Positions 9,614-18,171 are shown, counted from the stretch's first letter. The stretch is 55,808 nt of DNA from Tepidimonas charontis (GCF_007556685.1 NZ_VJON01000014.1:1-55808); one strand, 5' to 3'. Notes: generated by a model not told the origin, from the sequence alone. Numbers and translations are program-made.

Positions 9614-10504
9614 TCACGCCAGCGCCCGCTGCCATTGCAGCGTGTGGTTGATGGCGCGGCTGAGCTTGGCCGCGTACTGCGGATCGGTGGCGTAGCCGGC
9701 GCGCTGCAGCTGCTGCGCGAAGGCGTGCGGCGAGTGCAGGTTTTGCACCACCGCCTGATAGCGCGGGCTGCGCGTGATGAGCTGAGCGTAGTCGCGAAAG
9801 GCCTCGGCGTAGCTGTCGTAGGCGCGAAACCGCGCGCGCACTTTGTGCGGCTGGCCGTTGACGTATTCGGTGGTGGTGATTTCGGCCACTTTGCCGCGCC
9901 AGTTGGGACCGGCCTTGATGCCAAACAGGTTGTGCGAAGGCGAGCCGTCGGCCATGCGGATTTCGCTGCGACCCCAGCCGGTTTCGTGGGCGGCTTGGCC
10001 GATCAGGTAGGCCGCCGGGATACCGGTTTGCGCCGCCACCTGTTGCGCAGCCACCCGGTGGCGCTCGATGAAAGCCGCCTGCGGCGCGGTGGGCTGCGGC
10101 GCCGCGGTGGCCACGCTGCTTGCGGCGTCGGCCGCCGGCGCGCCGACCACGGATGGGCTGCCGTTGCCGCGCTGCGTCAGTTGCTGCAGTTGCCGCTCGA
10201 TCATCTCCGCCAGTCCCCCGGGCAACCCGGTCAGCTTCATCGCCCACTGCTCGTCGAGCAGGTCGTCGCCCAGCGCCGTGCCCTCGTTGTCCAGCAAGCC
10301 ACTCTTCATCGTCGCTTCGCGCATGGACTTGAGCAGCTCGCGCATGAACAGTGCCTCGAACTGACGAGCGGTTTCCTTCAGCGCCGCCTGCGGGTCGCGC
10401 CCGGCCAGCGCGTTGAGCCCGTCGAGCGCCTTGGCGTCGGCTGCCAGCCCGCGCTGCGCCCCAGGCGGCAGCGTCGTGGTCGAAGTCGAAGCGGTGGCCA
10501 CCAT
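9614..10504 (-). CDS. flgJ: Flagellar rod-assembly protein / peptidoglycan hydrolase FlgJ
   Basis: A 296-residue dual-domain FlgJ that caps the growing rod and opens the peptidoglycan for it in the periplasm. Residues about 30-110 form the rod-cap domain (ETARQFEALFMRELLKSMRE). After an Ala/Pro-rich linker (115-145), residues about 145-296 form a glucosaminidase-type hydrolase domain with AAHETGWGRSEI, in which Glu174 is the expected catalytic residue. The start lies 1 nt after the flgI stop (TGAGATG), which suggests translational coupling. Two-domain FlgJ is typical of beta- and gammaproteobacteria. Confidence 0.96.
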   Translation of the reverse strand: MVATASTSTTTLPPGAQRGLAADAKALDGLNALAGRDPQAALKETARQFEALFMRELLKSMREATMKSGLLDNEGTALGDDLLDEQWAMKLTGLPGGLAEMIERQLQQLTQRGNGSPSVVGAPAADAASSVATAAPQPTAPQAAFIERHRVAAQQVAAQTGIPAAYLIGQAAHETGWGRSEIRMADGSPSHNLFGIKAGPNWRGKVAEITTTEYVNGQPHKVRARFRAYDSYAEAFRDYAQLITRSPRYQAVVQNLHSPHAFAQQLQRAGYATDPQYAAKLSRAINHTLQWQRALA

Positions 10505-10505
10505 C

Positions 10506-11735
10506 TCACAACACCTCGATTTCGGCCTTCAAGGCGCCAGCGGCTTTCATCGCCTGCAAAATGGCCAACAGATCCTGGGGCGTGGCGCCCAGCTTATTGA
10601 GGGCGCGCACCACGTCGGCCAGCAGTGCCGAGGATTCGACCTCGATCAGCCGACCGCCCTCTTGCTGCACCTGGATGTCGGCCTTTTCGGTGACCACGGT
10701 CTGCGCGCCCGGCGGCGCCAGTGGCCCGGGCTGGCTGACCTGCGGCGTGGCAGTGATGCTGATCGACAAATTGCCGTGCGCGATGGCCGCTGGCCCCAGT
10801 CGCACCGCCTGGTTCAGCACGATGGAGCCGGTGCGCGCGTTCAATATCACCTTGGCCGCCGGCGCTGGCAGCTCCAGCGGCAGCTCCTCGATGCTGGCCA
10901 AAAACGCCACGCGTTCATTGGGGTCGGTGGGCGCGCGCACGCGCACCACGCGGCCATCCAGCGCCTGGGCGGTGCCGTCACCCAGGGCTTGGTTGATGGT
11001 CTGCGCCACGCGCGTGGCGGTCTGAAAGTCCTGACTGCGCACGGTGAGCTCGACCGCCTCGCCCAGCAGCAGCGGGGTGGGCACGCTGCGCTCGACCAGT
11101 GCACCATTGGGGATGCGCCCGGCATTGAGGTGGTTGACGGTGACACTGCTGCCACCGGCCGACGCCCCAGCCCCCGCCACCACCAGATTGCCTTGCGCCA
11201 ACGCGTAGATCTGGCCGTCGGCGCCGCGCAGCGGGGTCTGGATGAGGGTGCCGCCGCGCAGCGACTTGGCGCTGCCCACCGACGAGACGGTGACGTCGAT
11301 GGTTTGTCCGGGCCGGGCGAAGGGTGGCAGCTCGGCCGTTACCAACACCGCCGCCACATTCTTGGGCTGAACATTGACGCCGGGCGGCAGCGCCAGCCCC
11401 ATCTCGCGCATGAAATTGGCCAGACTCTGGCTGGTGTAGGCGTTGTTGCCGTCACCCGTGCCATCCAAGCCCACCACCAGCCCGTAGCCGGAGAGCTGGT
11501 TGGCGCGCACGCCCTGCACCGCCGCCACATCCTTGATGCGTTGCGCCGGCGTGGGCGCAACCGACGCCGTCAGCGCTTGGGCGCCGTTGGCAGCGCCGGG
11601 CGCACGGGGCGAGCTGGCTTGGGCCAGTGCGGTATCGGCCAGCCCGCCAGCGGTCAAGGCCAACGCCAGCGCCGCGGCGCCAGCCTGCCAGCGCGGCGCC
11701 CGGGGGCGCGTATCGTCGTGCAACCATCGGTTCAT
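10506..11735 (-). CDS. flgI: Flagellar P-ring protein FlgI
   Basis: A 409-residue periplasmic protein that forms the P ring around the rod in the peptidoglycan layer. A Sec signal peptide is visible (charged start MNRWLHDDTRPRAPRWQ, hydrophobic AALALALTAGGLADTALA, likely cleavage before QASS). The mature part has RIKDVAAVQGVRANQLSGYG and LVVGLDGTGDGNN, standard FlgI signatures. GAGGTGAT lies before the ATG. It follows flgH after 35 bp and is coupled to flgJ. The length is somewhat above the usual 360-370 residues, mainly because of the long signal region. Confidence 0.97.
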   Translation of the reverse strand: MNRWLHDDTRPRAPRWQAGAAALALALTAGGLADTALAQASSPRAPGAANGAQALTASVAPTPAQRIKDVAAVQGVRANQLSGYGLVVGLDGTGDGNNAYTSQSLANFMREMGLALPPGVNVQPKNVAAVLVTAELPPFARPGQTIDVTVSSVGSAKSLRGGTLIQTPLRGADGQIYALAQGNLVVAGAGASAGGSSVTVNHLNAGRIPNGALVERSVPTPLLLGEAVELTVRSQDFQTATRVAQTINQALGDGTAQALDGRVVRVRAPTDPNERVAFLASIEELPLELPAPAAKVILNARTGSIVLNQAVRLGPAAIAHGNLSISITATPQVSQPGPLAPPGAQTVVTEKADIQVQQEGGRLIEVESSALLADVVRALNKLGATPQDLLAILQAMKAAGALKAEIEVL

Positions 11736-11770
11736 CGTGGATCACCTCGTGAACCGATTGTGGAAAAACT

Positions 11771-12457
11771 TTAGAACGGCAAAAGCGTCAAAAAGAAGCG
11801 CGCCAACCAGCCAAATGTTTGCGCATCGGCCGGCGCTCCGCGCCCGCGTGAGAGCACGCGCACGTTGGCCACCTGGGTGGACGGCACCACATTGCCAGGG
11901 CGGATGGCGCGTGGGTCCACCGTACCGCTGAATTGCAGCACATCGACCGCCTGGTTGACGCCGATTTGCTTTTCACCGATGACCACCAAGTGGCCGTTGG
12001 GCAGCACTTCGGTGACGACGGCGGTGATGGAGCCGCTGAAGGTATTCTTGGCTTCCGTCTTGCCATCGCCCTTGAAGGTGTTGCTGCTCTCGGCCCCCGT
12101 GGCAAGCTTGCCCAGGGTGCCAGCGCCCACGAACGGAAACGCCGACACCCCCGCGCTGATTTCGCTGCTGCGCTTCACATCGGTCTTGGCGGTCTGCGAG
12201 GCCGACAGCTGCTCGGTGATTTGAATGGTGAGCACGTCGCCGACCATGCGCGCGCGATAGTCCTCGAAGCCGGGGCGGTAGCTGGCGGGCGTGTAGAGCG
12301 ACCCGGTCGGTGCCTGCGGCACGGCAGCGCGCTGCTGCGGATACACCAGCTCCTCCGGCGGCTTGGCCAGATCGACGTCGGGGATTTGCGACAGCGTATT
12401 GCAGCCGGCGAGCCACAGAGACGACCACACGGTGGCCAGGCAGAGGCGGGGGGTCAT
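11771..12457 (-). CDS. flgH: Flagellar L-ring lipoprotein FlgH
   Basis: A 228-residue outer-membrane lipoprotein forming the L ring. The lipobox LAGC ends at Cys19, so the mature protein would begin with a lipidated Cys and anchor in the outer membrane. The mature part has YRARMVGDVLTIQITEQLSA and the C-terminal DPRAIRPGNVVPSTQVAN region typical of FlgH. GGAG lies before the ATG. It sits between flgG (50 bp upstream) and flgI in the order expected for an flg operon. Confidence 0.97.
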   Translation of the reverse strand: MTPRLCLATVWSSLWLAGCNTLSQIPDVDLAKPPEELVYPQQRAAVPQAPTGSLYTPASYRPGFEDYRARMVGDVLTIQITEQLSASQTAKTDVKRSSEISAGVSAFPFVGAGTLGKLATGAESSNTFKGDGKTEAKNTFSGSITAVVTEVLPNGHLVVIGEKQIGVNQAVDVLQFSGTVDPRAIRPGNVVPSTQVANVRVLSRGRGAPADAQTFGWLARFFLTLLPF

Positions 12458-12506
12458 GGCGGGGACTCCGAATGAGCGGTGGACGGTGGCGAACCGACGC
12501 CTGGCG

Positions 12507-13289
12507 TCACAACTGCGTCAGGCGCTGCAGCATCTGATCCGAGGTGGTGACCGCTTTCGAATTGAGCTCGTAGGCGCGCTGGGTCTGGATCATGTTGACC
12601 AGTTCCTGCACCACGTTGACGTTGGAGCTCTCCAGAAACCCTTGCAAGGTCTGGCCGAACCCCTCCGCCCCCGGATTACCCTGCGCCGGCGCGCCCGAGG
12701 CCGCCGACTCCAAAAACAGGTTTTGCCCGAGCGGTTCCAGCCCAGCGGGGTTGATGAAATTGGCCAGTGTGATTTGGCCGATGACCTGGGGCTGGGCGGC
12801 GTTGCCCACCAGCGCCGATACCACGCCGTCCTTGCCGATGGTCAGGCTGCGGGCGTTTTCCGGCACGGTGATGCCGTCGACCAACAAATAGCCCTGGTTG
12901 GTGACCACTTGCCCCTGGGCGTTGAGCTTGAAGCTGCCATCGCGCGTGTAGGCGATGCTGCCGTCGGGCAGCTGCACGCGGAAAAATCCGTTGCCATTGA
13001 TGGCGATGTCGAGGTTGTTGTCGGTTTGCTGCAAATTGCCCTGGCTGTAGGAGCGCGCGGTGGCCACCGTGCGCACGCCCAGGCCGATTTGCAAGCCGGT
13101 GGGCAGCTCGGCATTGTCGGCGGTATTGCCCCCCACTTGGCGCAGGTTCTGGTAGATCAGATCCTCGAACAGCGCCGTGCCGCGCTTGAAGCCCGCCGTG
13201 GCCACATTGGCCAGGTTGTGCGAAATCACGTCCAGCTGGGTTTGCTGGGCTTGCATGCCGGTCTTGGCGATTTGGAGCGAGTTGATCAT
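12507..13289 (-). CDS. flgG: Flagellar distal rod protein FlgG
   Basis: A 260-residue protein, the exact length usual for FlgG, forming the distal rod. The N-terminus MINSLQIAKTGMQAQQTQLD followed by VISHNLANVATAGFKR is the rod/hook signature. The C-terminus LESSNVNVVQELVNMIQTQR and the following RAYELNSKAV is also diagnostic. I chose the ATG at 13289, which has GGAG upstream. The frame stays open further upstream only because of high GC content and overlaps flgF there, so the longer version is rejected. Confidence 0.97.
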   Translation of the reverse strand: MINSLQIAKTGMQAQQTQLDVISHNLANVATAGFKRGTALFEDLIYQNLRQVGGNTADNAELPTGLQIGLGVRTVATARSYSQGNLQQTDNNLDIAINGNGFFRVQLPDGSIAYTRDGSFKLNAQGQVVTNQGYLLVDGITVPENARSLTIGKDGVVSALVGNAAQPQVIGQITLANFINPAGLEPLGQNLFLESAASGAPAQGNPGAEGFGQTLQGFLESSNVNVVQELVNMIQTQRAYELNSKAVTTSDQMLQRLTQL

Positions 13290-13312
13290 GACGGATCTCC
13301 AGCGGGGGACGA

Positions 13313-14053
13313 TCAGGCGTTGAGACTGAGCAGCTGCGCCGCGGTCTGGTCGTTTTTCTCGGCGTTTTGCACCATGCGCATCTGCAGCTCGTACTGGCGG
13401 GTGGCCGCGATCATGTCCACCATGGCGGCGATCGGATCGACGTTGGAGCCCTCCAACATGCCGTCGACCAAGGTGGCGGCGTCGTCCGCGGGCAGCGGTT
13501 GGCCATCGGCGGCGCGAAACAGCCCGTCGGGGCCGCGGACCAGCCGCTGGCCCTCCGGCGGGGTGACGAGCTTCAGACGCCCCAGTACCTGGGGCGGCTC
13601 CTGCCCCACGCGCGCCGTCACCGTGCCATCGCGCCCGATGTGGACCTGCGCGTCCGCCGGCACCTGGATCGGCGCGCCGCCAGCGCCCAGCATCGGCAAC
13701 CCGTTGAAGCCCACCAAGTTGCCCTGCGCGTTGACCTGCAGGGCCCCGGCGCGGGTGTAGGCCTCGGTGCCGTCGAGCGCCTGGATGGCAAAGAACGCGC
13801 GCCCCACCGCCGCCACGTCCAGCGCACGTCCGGTGCTCTGCAAGGGACCGGGCTTGTCCAGATAGCCCGGCGTGGCCTCCAAGGCATGCACGCGCGTCGT
13901 CGTGCCTTCGCCTTGCAGCGGCACGGCGCGAAAGGTGGACAACTCGGCGCGAAACCCGGTGGTGGTGACGTTGGCCAGGTTGTGCGCGACGACCTGGTGG
14001 CGGTACATCGCCGCCTGCGCCCCCGAGGCCGCAGTGAAGATGACGCGGTCCAT
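13313..14053 (-). CDS. flgF: Flagellar proximal rod protein FlgF
   Basis: A 246-residue proximal rod protein. It begins MDRVIFTAASGAQAAMYRHQ and continues VVAHNLANVTTTGFRAEL, the family start. It ends with GSNVDPIAAMVDMIAATRQY and a C-terminal helix. GAGG plus a G-rich run lies before the ATG. It lies 17 bp after flgE and 23 bp before flgG on the same strand, in canonical order. Gene order and the shorter mid-domain separate it from the homologous FlgG next door. Confidence 0.95.
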   Translation of the reverse strand: MDRVIFTAASGAQAAMYRHQVVAHNLANVTTTGFRAELSTFRAVPLQGEGTTTRVHALEATPGYLDKPGPLQSTGRALDVAAVGRAFFAIQALDGTEAYTRAGALQVNAQGNLVGFNGLPMLGAGGAPIQVPADAQVHIGRDGTVTARVGQEPPQVLGRLKLVTPPEGQRLVRGPDGLFRAADGQPLPADDAATLVDGMLEGSNVDPIAAMVDMIAATRQYELQMRMVQNAEKNDQTAAQLLSLNA

Positions 14054-14070
14054 GGCTTACGGCCCCCGCC

Positions 14071-15375
14071 TCAACGCAGGTTGACCAGGGTCTGCTGCAC
14101 CTGATCCTGCGTCTTGATGGTCTGCGCATTGGCTTGGTAGTGGCGTTGCGCGACGATCATATTGACCAGCTCCTGGGTCAAATCGACGTTGGATTCCTCC
14201 AGCGCGCCGGAACGAATCAGGCCGAAGCGCCCGGTGGTCGGCTGTCCCTCGATCGGATCACCAGACGCCTGGGTCTTTTGCCAGTAGCCGCCGTTGATGG
14301 GTTGCAAGCCTTGCACATTGCGAAAACGCGTGAGCATCACCATGCCATTGGCTTGACTGACGCCGTTCGAATAGCGCGCGGTGATGACGCCATTTTCTTC
14401 GACGTTGATGGAGGTCAACTCACCCGCGGCATAGCCATCCTGGCGCAGATCGTACACCGAAAACTTGGCCCCATACTGCGTCAGCGTATATGGGTAAGCA
14501 GCCGATCCATCACCCATTTTGATGGGAATATTGGTGAGAGCAGCTGATGGTATACCCGTGGCGAAGCTACCGGCAGCGATGGTAAAATTAATCGCTGGCG
14601 GCGCAGTCGGCAGACCATCGGTACCGAATGTGATGGTACCGCTACCCAAACCGATCGCCGGCCCCCCAGCGGCAGGCGTCATCTCGACCACCACGTGCCA
14701 CGTTTGTGGCGTAGAGCTATCTTTTACGAAGTAGATTTGCACCGGAATCGCCACCCCCTGCTCGTCATAAACGTTGAGGGCGGTACCATACGTTTTGAGT
14801 GTGCTGGCGATGGGCGAGGTCGGCACCCCTGCGTTTTGTCCAGGGGCATTGGCATCGAGATTGGCGGTGATGAAAACTCCTTCGTCTGACGTCATTGCGG
14901 GGTTGGTGCCCGTGGCGCGCGGCGCGATGATGCCCCCGGTGGGCAGTTGCAAGTCGGTGGACACCACCGAAGTCGGCGCCCCCTTGGTGTCGGTCGGAAA
15001 ACCCTGCAAGCGTGCGCCGTTGTTGGTGACGATATAGCCATCGCGATCGAGCTTGAATTCGCCGTTGCGCGTATACGCGGTCGAGCCATCGGTCAACGTC
15101 ACCTTGAAAAAACCCTCGCCGTTGATGGCCATGTCCAGGTTGTTGCCGGTGATCTTGATGTTGCCTTGGGTGAACATTTGCGCCACCGCCGCCACGCTGA
15201 CCCCGATGCCGCCGTTGCTACCGCCTGCTGCCCCCAGCGAAGCGGCGTACATCTCGGCGAATTCCGCGCGCCCGGCTTTCATGCCGGTGGTGTTGGCGTT
15301 GGCGATGTTGTGGCCGATGACATCCAAGTTTTTGCTAGCGGCGTTCAGGCCCGACAAACCGGTTCCGAAGCTCAT
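14071..15375 (-). CDS. flgE: Flagellar hook protein FlgE
   Basis: A 434-residue subunit of the curved hook. The N-terminus MSFGTGLSGLNAASKNLDV and IGHNIANANTTGMKAGRAEF, and the C-terminus EESNVDLTQELVNMIVAQRH, are family signatures. The middle holds the variable hook D1/D2 domains (roughly 150-330). AGGAGA lies just before the ATG. The base composition of the middle section (about 14500-14800) is visibly less GC-rich than its neighbours, a common pattern for exposed flagellar domains. FlgD, the hook cap, is encoded immediately upstream. Confidence 0.97.
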   Translation of the reverse strand: MSFGTGLSGLNAASKNLDVIGHNIANANTTGMKAGRAEFAEMYAASLGAAGGSNGGIGVSVAAVAQMFTQGNIKITGNNLDMAINGEGFFKVTLTDGSTAYTRNGEFKLDRDGYIVTNNGARLQGFPTDTKGAPTSVVSTDLQLPTGGIIAPRATGTNPAMTSDEGVFITANLDANAPGQNAGVPTSPIASTLKTYGTALNVYDEQGVAIPVQIYFVKDSSTPQTWHVVVEMTPAAGGPAIGLGSGTITFGTDGLPTAPPAINFTIAAGSFATGIPSAALTNIPIKMGDGSAAYPYTLTQYGAKFSVYDLRQDGYAAGELTSINVEENGVITARYSNGVSQANGMVMLTRFRNVQGLQPINGGYWQKTQASGDPIEGQPTTGRFGLIRSGALEESNVDLTQELVNMIVAQRHYQANAQTIKTQDQVQQTLVNLR

Positions 15376-15449
15376 GGTGCTCTCCTGTGTTCAAACGGGG
15401 GCGATGGAAAATGCCAAGCGTGAAAGTGGCGGTGAATGGCGGGCGGTCT

Positions 15450-16106
15450 TCAGAAGAAAGCCAATACCTGGTCGTAGGCCAGGGTGCCGCCGTCGGTGCG
15501 CAGGCGCAGGTCGCCCTCCACCAAGCCCACCGACTGCACGCGGTGTAGCGCCAGCGGCTGCGCCGCCACCGACTGCCCACCGCTGGTGGCGCTGACGCGG
15601 ATGCCGTGGACCCGGGCTGGATCCACCCCTGCCCCGATCGCCCAGTCAAAGGTTTGCAAGCCGGCCGCGCGCGCGCCCAAGTTGACACTGCCCAGTACCT
15701 CACCTGCCGGTCCCAGCACCTCGACCGTGACGGCATCGGCCGCTGCGGACAGGCTAAACGCGCCGCGCGCCGTCGTCCCATCCACCACCAGGCCGTTACC
15801 TTCACTGGCGACATCGCGCCCCACCAAATGGGCGCCCTGCAGCGTGCTGACCCGGTTGAATTGGCTGGCCAGGCTCTTGAGCGTTTCATTGACCTGCTGC
15901 AAGCCCACCACCTGGTTGATTTGCGCCATCTGGGTGGTCATCTGCGCGTTGTCGAGCGGGTTGAGGGGGTCCTGGTTGTTCAGCTGCGCCACGAACAGCT
16001 TGAGAAAACGCTCTTGCGCCGCCTTCGGATCCGCGGCGTCGGCCTGCGCGCCGCCGCGCGCGTTGTAGGCGTCGATTTCGCTGGCGCTCAAGGGGGTCAT
16101 GAACAT
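15450..16106 (-). CDS. flgD: Flagellar hook-cap protein FlgD
   Basis: A 218-residue hook scaffolding (cap) protein. The conserved N-terminal segment FLKLFVAQLNNQDPLNPLDN with AQMTTQMAQINQVVGLQQVN (residues about 34-73) is diagnostic. A FlgD Ig-like/FlgD-Tudor region follows (VDGTTARGAFSLS and onward). The ATG at 16106 has GGAG 8 nt upstream; an internal ATG two codons on is less well spaced. It lies 26 bp after flgC and 74 bp before flgE. Confidence 0.95.
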   Translation of the reverse strand: MFMTPLSASEIDAYNARGGAQADAADPKAAQERFLKLFVAQLNNQDPLNPLDNAQMTTQMAQINQVVGLQQVNETLKSLASQFNRVSTLQGAHLVGRDVASEGNGLVVDGTTARGAFSLSAAADAVTVEVLGPAGEVLGSVNLGARAAGLQTFDWAIGAGVDPARVHGIRVSATSGGQSVAAQPLALHRVQSVGLVEGDLRLRTDGGTLAYDQVLAFF

Positions 16107-16132
16107 GGCTGTGCTCCGTTACATCGCAAGGC

Positions 16133-16537
16133 TCATTGGCCCATCTGCAGGGTCTTCAGCAACAGCGTCTTGGCGGTATTCATCACCTCGACGTTGTTTT
16201 GATAGGAGCGCGCGGTGGCGATCATGTTGACCATCTCCTCCACCGGGTTGACGTTGGAGTACGTCACGTAACCCTGCGCATCGGCGCTGGGGTGGTGGGG
16301 ATTGAAGACGCGCCGGTTGGGTGCATTGCTCTCGACGACGGTTTGCACCTTGACCCCCGCCGAGGCGGGTTCGCCCATCGGCACGGTCTGGAAAATCACC
16401 TGCCGCGCTTTGTAGGCCTGCCCGTCGGGGCCGGCCACCGCATCGGCGTTGGCCAGGTTGCTGGCCACGGTGTTGAGCCGCTGGGCCTGGGCGCTGACCG
16501 CGCTGCCCGAGACGTCGAAGATGCGCATCATGGACAT
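16133..16537 (-). CDS. flgC: Flagellar proximal rod protein FlgC
   Basis: A 134-residue proximal rod protein of normal length. The start MSMMRIFDVSGSAVSAQAQR and then LNTVASNLANADAVAGPDGQ, and the end region NVNPVEEMVNMIATARSYQN, match FlgC. A strong AGGAGG lies 7 nt before the ATG. It follows flgB after 12 bp, so the two are surely co-transcribed. Confidence 0.97.
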   Translation of the reverse strand: MSMMRIFDVSGSAVSAQAQRLNTVASNLANADAVAGPDGQAYKARQVIFQTVPMGEPASAGVKVQTVVESNAPNRRVFNPHHPSADAQGYVTYSNVNPVEEMVNMIATARSYQNNVEVMNTAKTLLLKTLQMGQ

Positions 16538-16549
16538 GGCTCAGCCTCC

Positions 16550-17026
16550 TCACTGTCCCTGGATCGCGGCCAGCATCGTCTTGACGTGGCCGTTGATGAA
16601 GCGCAGCGTCGCTTCGTACTGCACCGCGTTGTCGACGAAGTTGGCGCGCTGCTGATCCAAATCCACGCTGTTTTGATCCAGCGCCGGCTGGGTCTGGACG
16701 GTATAGACCGGCCGCACCCGCTCCACCACCCCGGCGGCGCTGTGCACGGTGCGCAGGTGGCGCGCATCGGTGCCCGCCAAGCCCTCGGCTGCCGAGGGCA
16801 CGCGAGCGTGCGCCGGCGCCGATTGCCCGGCAGGCACCGCTGCCGTCACAGCGGAGCCGCCCAGCCCTTGCACCCGCGCCAGCGCGCTCTTGAAATCGAA
16901 GTCGCGCGCGACGTAGCCGGGGGTGTCGGCATTGGCGATGTTGCTGGCGATGACCTGCTGGCGGTAAGCGCGCAGCTGCAGCACCTGCCCCAGCAGGTCC
17001 ATGCGTTCGGTCATGCGGTTCAACAT
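16550..17026 (-). CDS. flgB: Flagellar basal-body rod protein FlgB
   Basis: A 158-residue proximal rod protein and the first gene of the flgB-flgL run. It starts MLNRMTERMDLLGQVLQLRA and has QQVIASNIANADTPGYVARD, the family signature, with a C-terminal helix ending FINGHVKTMLAAIQGQ. The ATG at 17026 has GAGG about 7 nt upstream; the frame is open further upstream but that part is intergenic. The gene diverges from flgA across about 200 bp that hold a FlhDC-like box (17154-17195) and a possible AACAAT -10 element (minus strand, 17128-17133). Confidence 0.95.
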   Translation of the reverse strand: MLNRMTERMDLLGQVLQLRAYRQQVIASNIANADTPGYVARDFDFKSALARVQGLGGSAVTAAVPAGQSAPAHARVPSAAEGLAGTDARHLRTVHSAAGVVERVRPVYTVQTQPALDQNSVDLDQQRANFVDNAVQYEATLRFINGHVKTMLAAIQGQ

Positions 17027-17153
17027 GGTGGGCCTCGTGCGGTAAACGGCGGGACGCGCTGGCGGGAATCGTTCGACCGGATTCAACGTCGACAACCCCG
17101 CCTTGCCGCCGACATCCCATGGCAGGCATTGTTGAAAAACTTGAGGGCCGACA

Positions 17154-17195
17154 AAGGGCGAAATAACGCGCCGCCACCGGTGCTGTTCGCGCTTT
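17154..17195. promoter_or_regulatory. Candidate FlhDC-binding box between flgA and flgB
   Basis: AAGGGCGAAATAACG (17154-17168) matches the FlhD4C2 half-site (AA, Y, G, S, 2-3 nt, AAATARCG) at all but one fixed position. After a 12-bp spacer, 17181-17195 matches the inverted half-site at about 10 of 13 fixed positions. Position, spacing and orientation suit activation of both divergent genes. The flhDC genes are not in this window. Confidence 0.6.
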
Positions 17196-17227
17196 TGCGG
17201 CGCCGGCCCAGCGCGTACAGTGATGGC

Positions 17228-18037
17228 GTGAACCACCTGCCCTCCCCCTTCACCCGCCACGCAGCCTGCGGTCTGCGGCGCTGGCTGCGCGCTGGTGCGC
17301 TGGGGGTCGCACTCGCCGCCGCTGCGGCCCAGGCCACACCGGCGGCCACCCAGGGCGACGTCGACAGCCCTGCACCACTTGGCTCTGCGGCGTGGCAGCA
17401 AGGCATCGAGGCTTGGCTGGATGCGCTGGCCCACGCCCAATTGCGCGGTTCCGAGGCGGGCGACAGCAACGCCATGCTCCTGCGTCCGCGCATCATCGTC
17501 GGTCGGTTGGATAGCCGGCTACAGCTGGCTCCGTGCGCACGCGTGGAACCTTTCCTGCCGCCCGGCACCCGCCTGTGGGGCCCAACCCGGATCGGGCTGC
17601 GCTGCGCACAGGGACCGGTGGCATGGAGTGTCTTTCTACCGGTGCAGGTACAGGTGTGGGGGCCGGCCTGGGTGCTCAAGCGCCCGGTGCCCGCCGGCGA
17701 GACGCTCACCGCCGCCCACGTCGAGGCGACGCAAGTGGACTGGACCGCGTACCGCGACGGCGTGCTGGTGCGGCCCGAAGACTGGCTGGGGCGGCAAGCG
17801 ACGCGCAGCTTGGCAGCGGGACAGGTGCTGCGCCCCAGCGTGGTGCGCGCGCCACAGGTACTCGAGGCAGGACAGACGGTACGCCTGCGATTGCACGGAC
17901 CCGGCTTCGAGCTCACGGCCACCGGCGAAGCGATGGCCGCGGGGCGCGTGGGTGAGACGGTGCGCGTACGCCTGCCCAACCGGCGCGTGCTGCTGGGCAC
18001 GGTGGTGGACGCCCAGACCGTCGCCATCGCCCTGTGA
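17228..18037 (+). CDS. flgA: Flagellar P-ring assembly chaperone FlgA
   Basis: A 269-residue periplasmic chaperone for P-ring (FlgI) assembly. A signal peptide is visible: RRWLRAGALGVALAAAAAQA, with cleavage expected near AQA-TPA. The C-terminal two-thirds carries the FlgA/SAF domain (VLKRPVPAGETLTAAHVEAT, residues about 155-174, and the end RRVLLGTVVDAQTVAIAL). The only sensible start is GTG at 17228, as no in-frame ATG lies before the signal peptide. A TACAGT -10-like element at 17216-17221 would put the mRNA start at or next to that GTG, so this mRNA may be leaderless. It diverges from flgB. Confidence 0.9.
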   Translation: MNHLPSPFTRHAACGLRRWLRAGALGVALAAAAAQATPAATQGDVDSPAPLGSAAWQQGIEAWLDALAHAQLRGSEAGDSNAMLLRPRIIVGRLDSRLQLAPCARVEPFLPPGTRLWGPTRIGLRCAQGPVAWSVFLPVQVQVWGPAWVLKRPVPAGETLTAAHVEATQVDWTAYRDGVLVRPEDWLGRQATRSLAAGQVLRPSVVRAPQVLEAGQTVRLRLHGPGFELTATGEAMAAGRVGETVRVRLPNRRVLLGTVVDAQTVAIAL

Positions 18038-18104
18038 CGGCATGGCTTCCGGTGGCGCTGCGCAGCCCGGCGGAGGGGGTACTGCATAAACCCCAAAAAA
18101 GGGG

Positions 18105-18131
18105 TAAAGTCCGGCTTCGATGTGCCGATAT
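18105..18131 (+). promoter_or_regulatory. Sigma-28 (FliA) promoter of flgM
   Basis: TAAAGTCC (18105-18112), an 11-bp spacer and GCCGATAT (18124-18131) match the flagellar sigma-28 consensus (TAAAGTTT, 11 bp, GCCGATAA) at nearly every position. It is 40 bp upstream of the flgM ATG and would make flgM-flgN class III genes, closing the FlgM-FliA feedback loop. Confidence 0.9.
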
Positions 18132-18171
18132 CGCTCTCAGACGATCCCGCCATCGGGGTCTGGAGAGTGCC

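Noticed and set aside
12507..14129. A 540-residue version of flgG reaching back across flgF
   Set aside because: The part before ATG 13289 lies out of frame over flgF. The Shine-Dalgarno site and the 260-residue family length support the short form.
14500..14800. Lower-GC patch inside flgE as horizontally acquired DNA
   Set aside because: It falls exactly on the variable exposed domain of the hook protein, where composition commonly drifts; the flanks are continuous FlgE.
17121..17136. Possible sigma-54 site (TGGCAGG-type) before flgB
   Set aside because: The -12 GC element is missing at the correct spacing from GG, so it does not fit the -24/-12 rule.
16136..17227. Upstream extension of flgA across flgB and flgC
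   Set aside because: The frame is open by GC bias only; the signal peptide defines the true start at about 17228.
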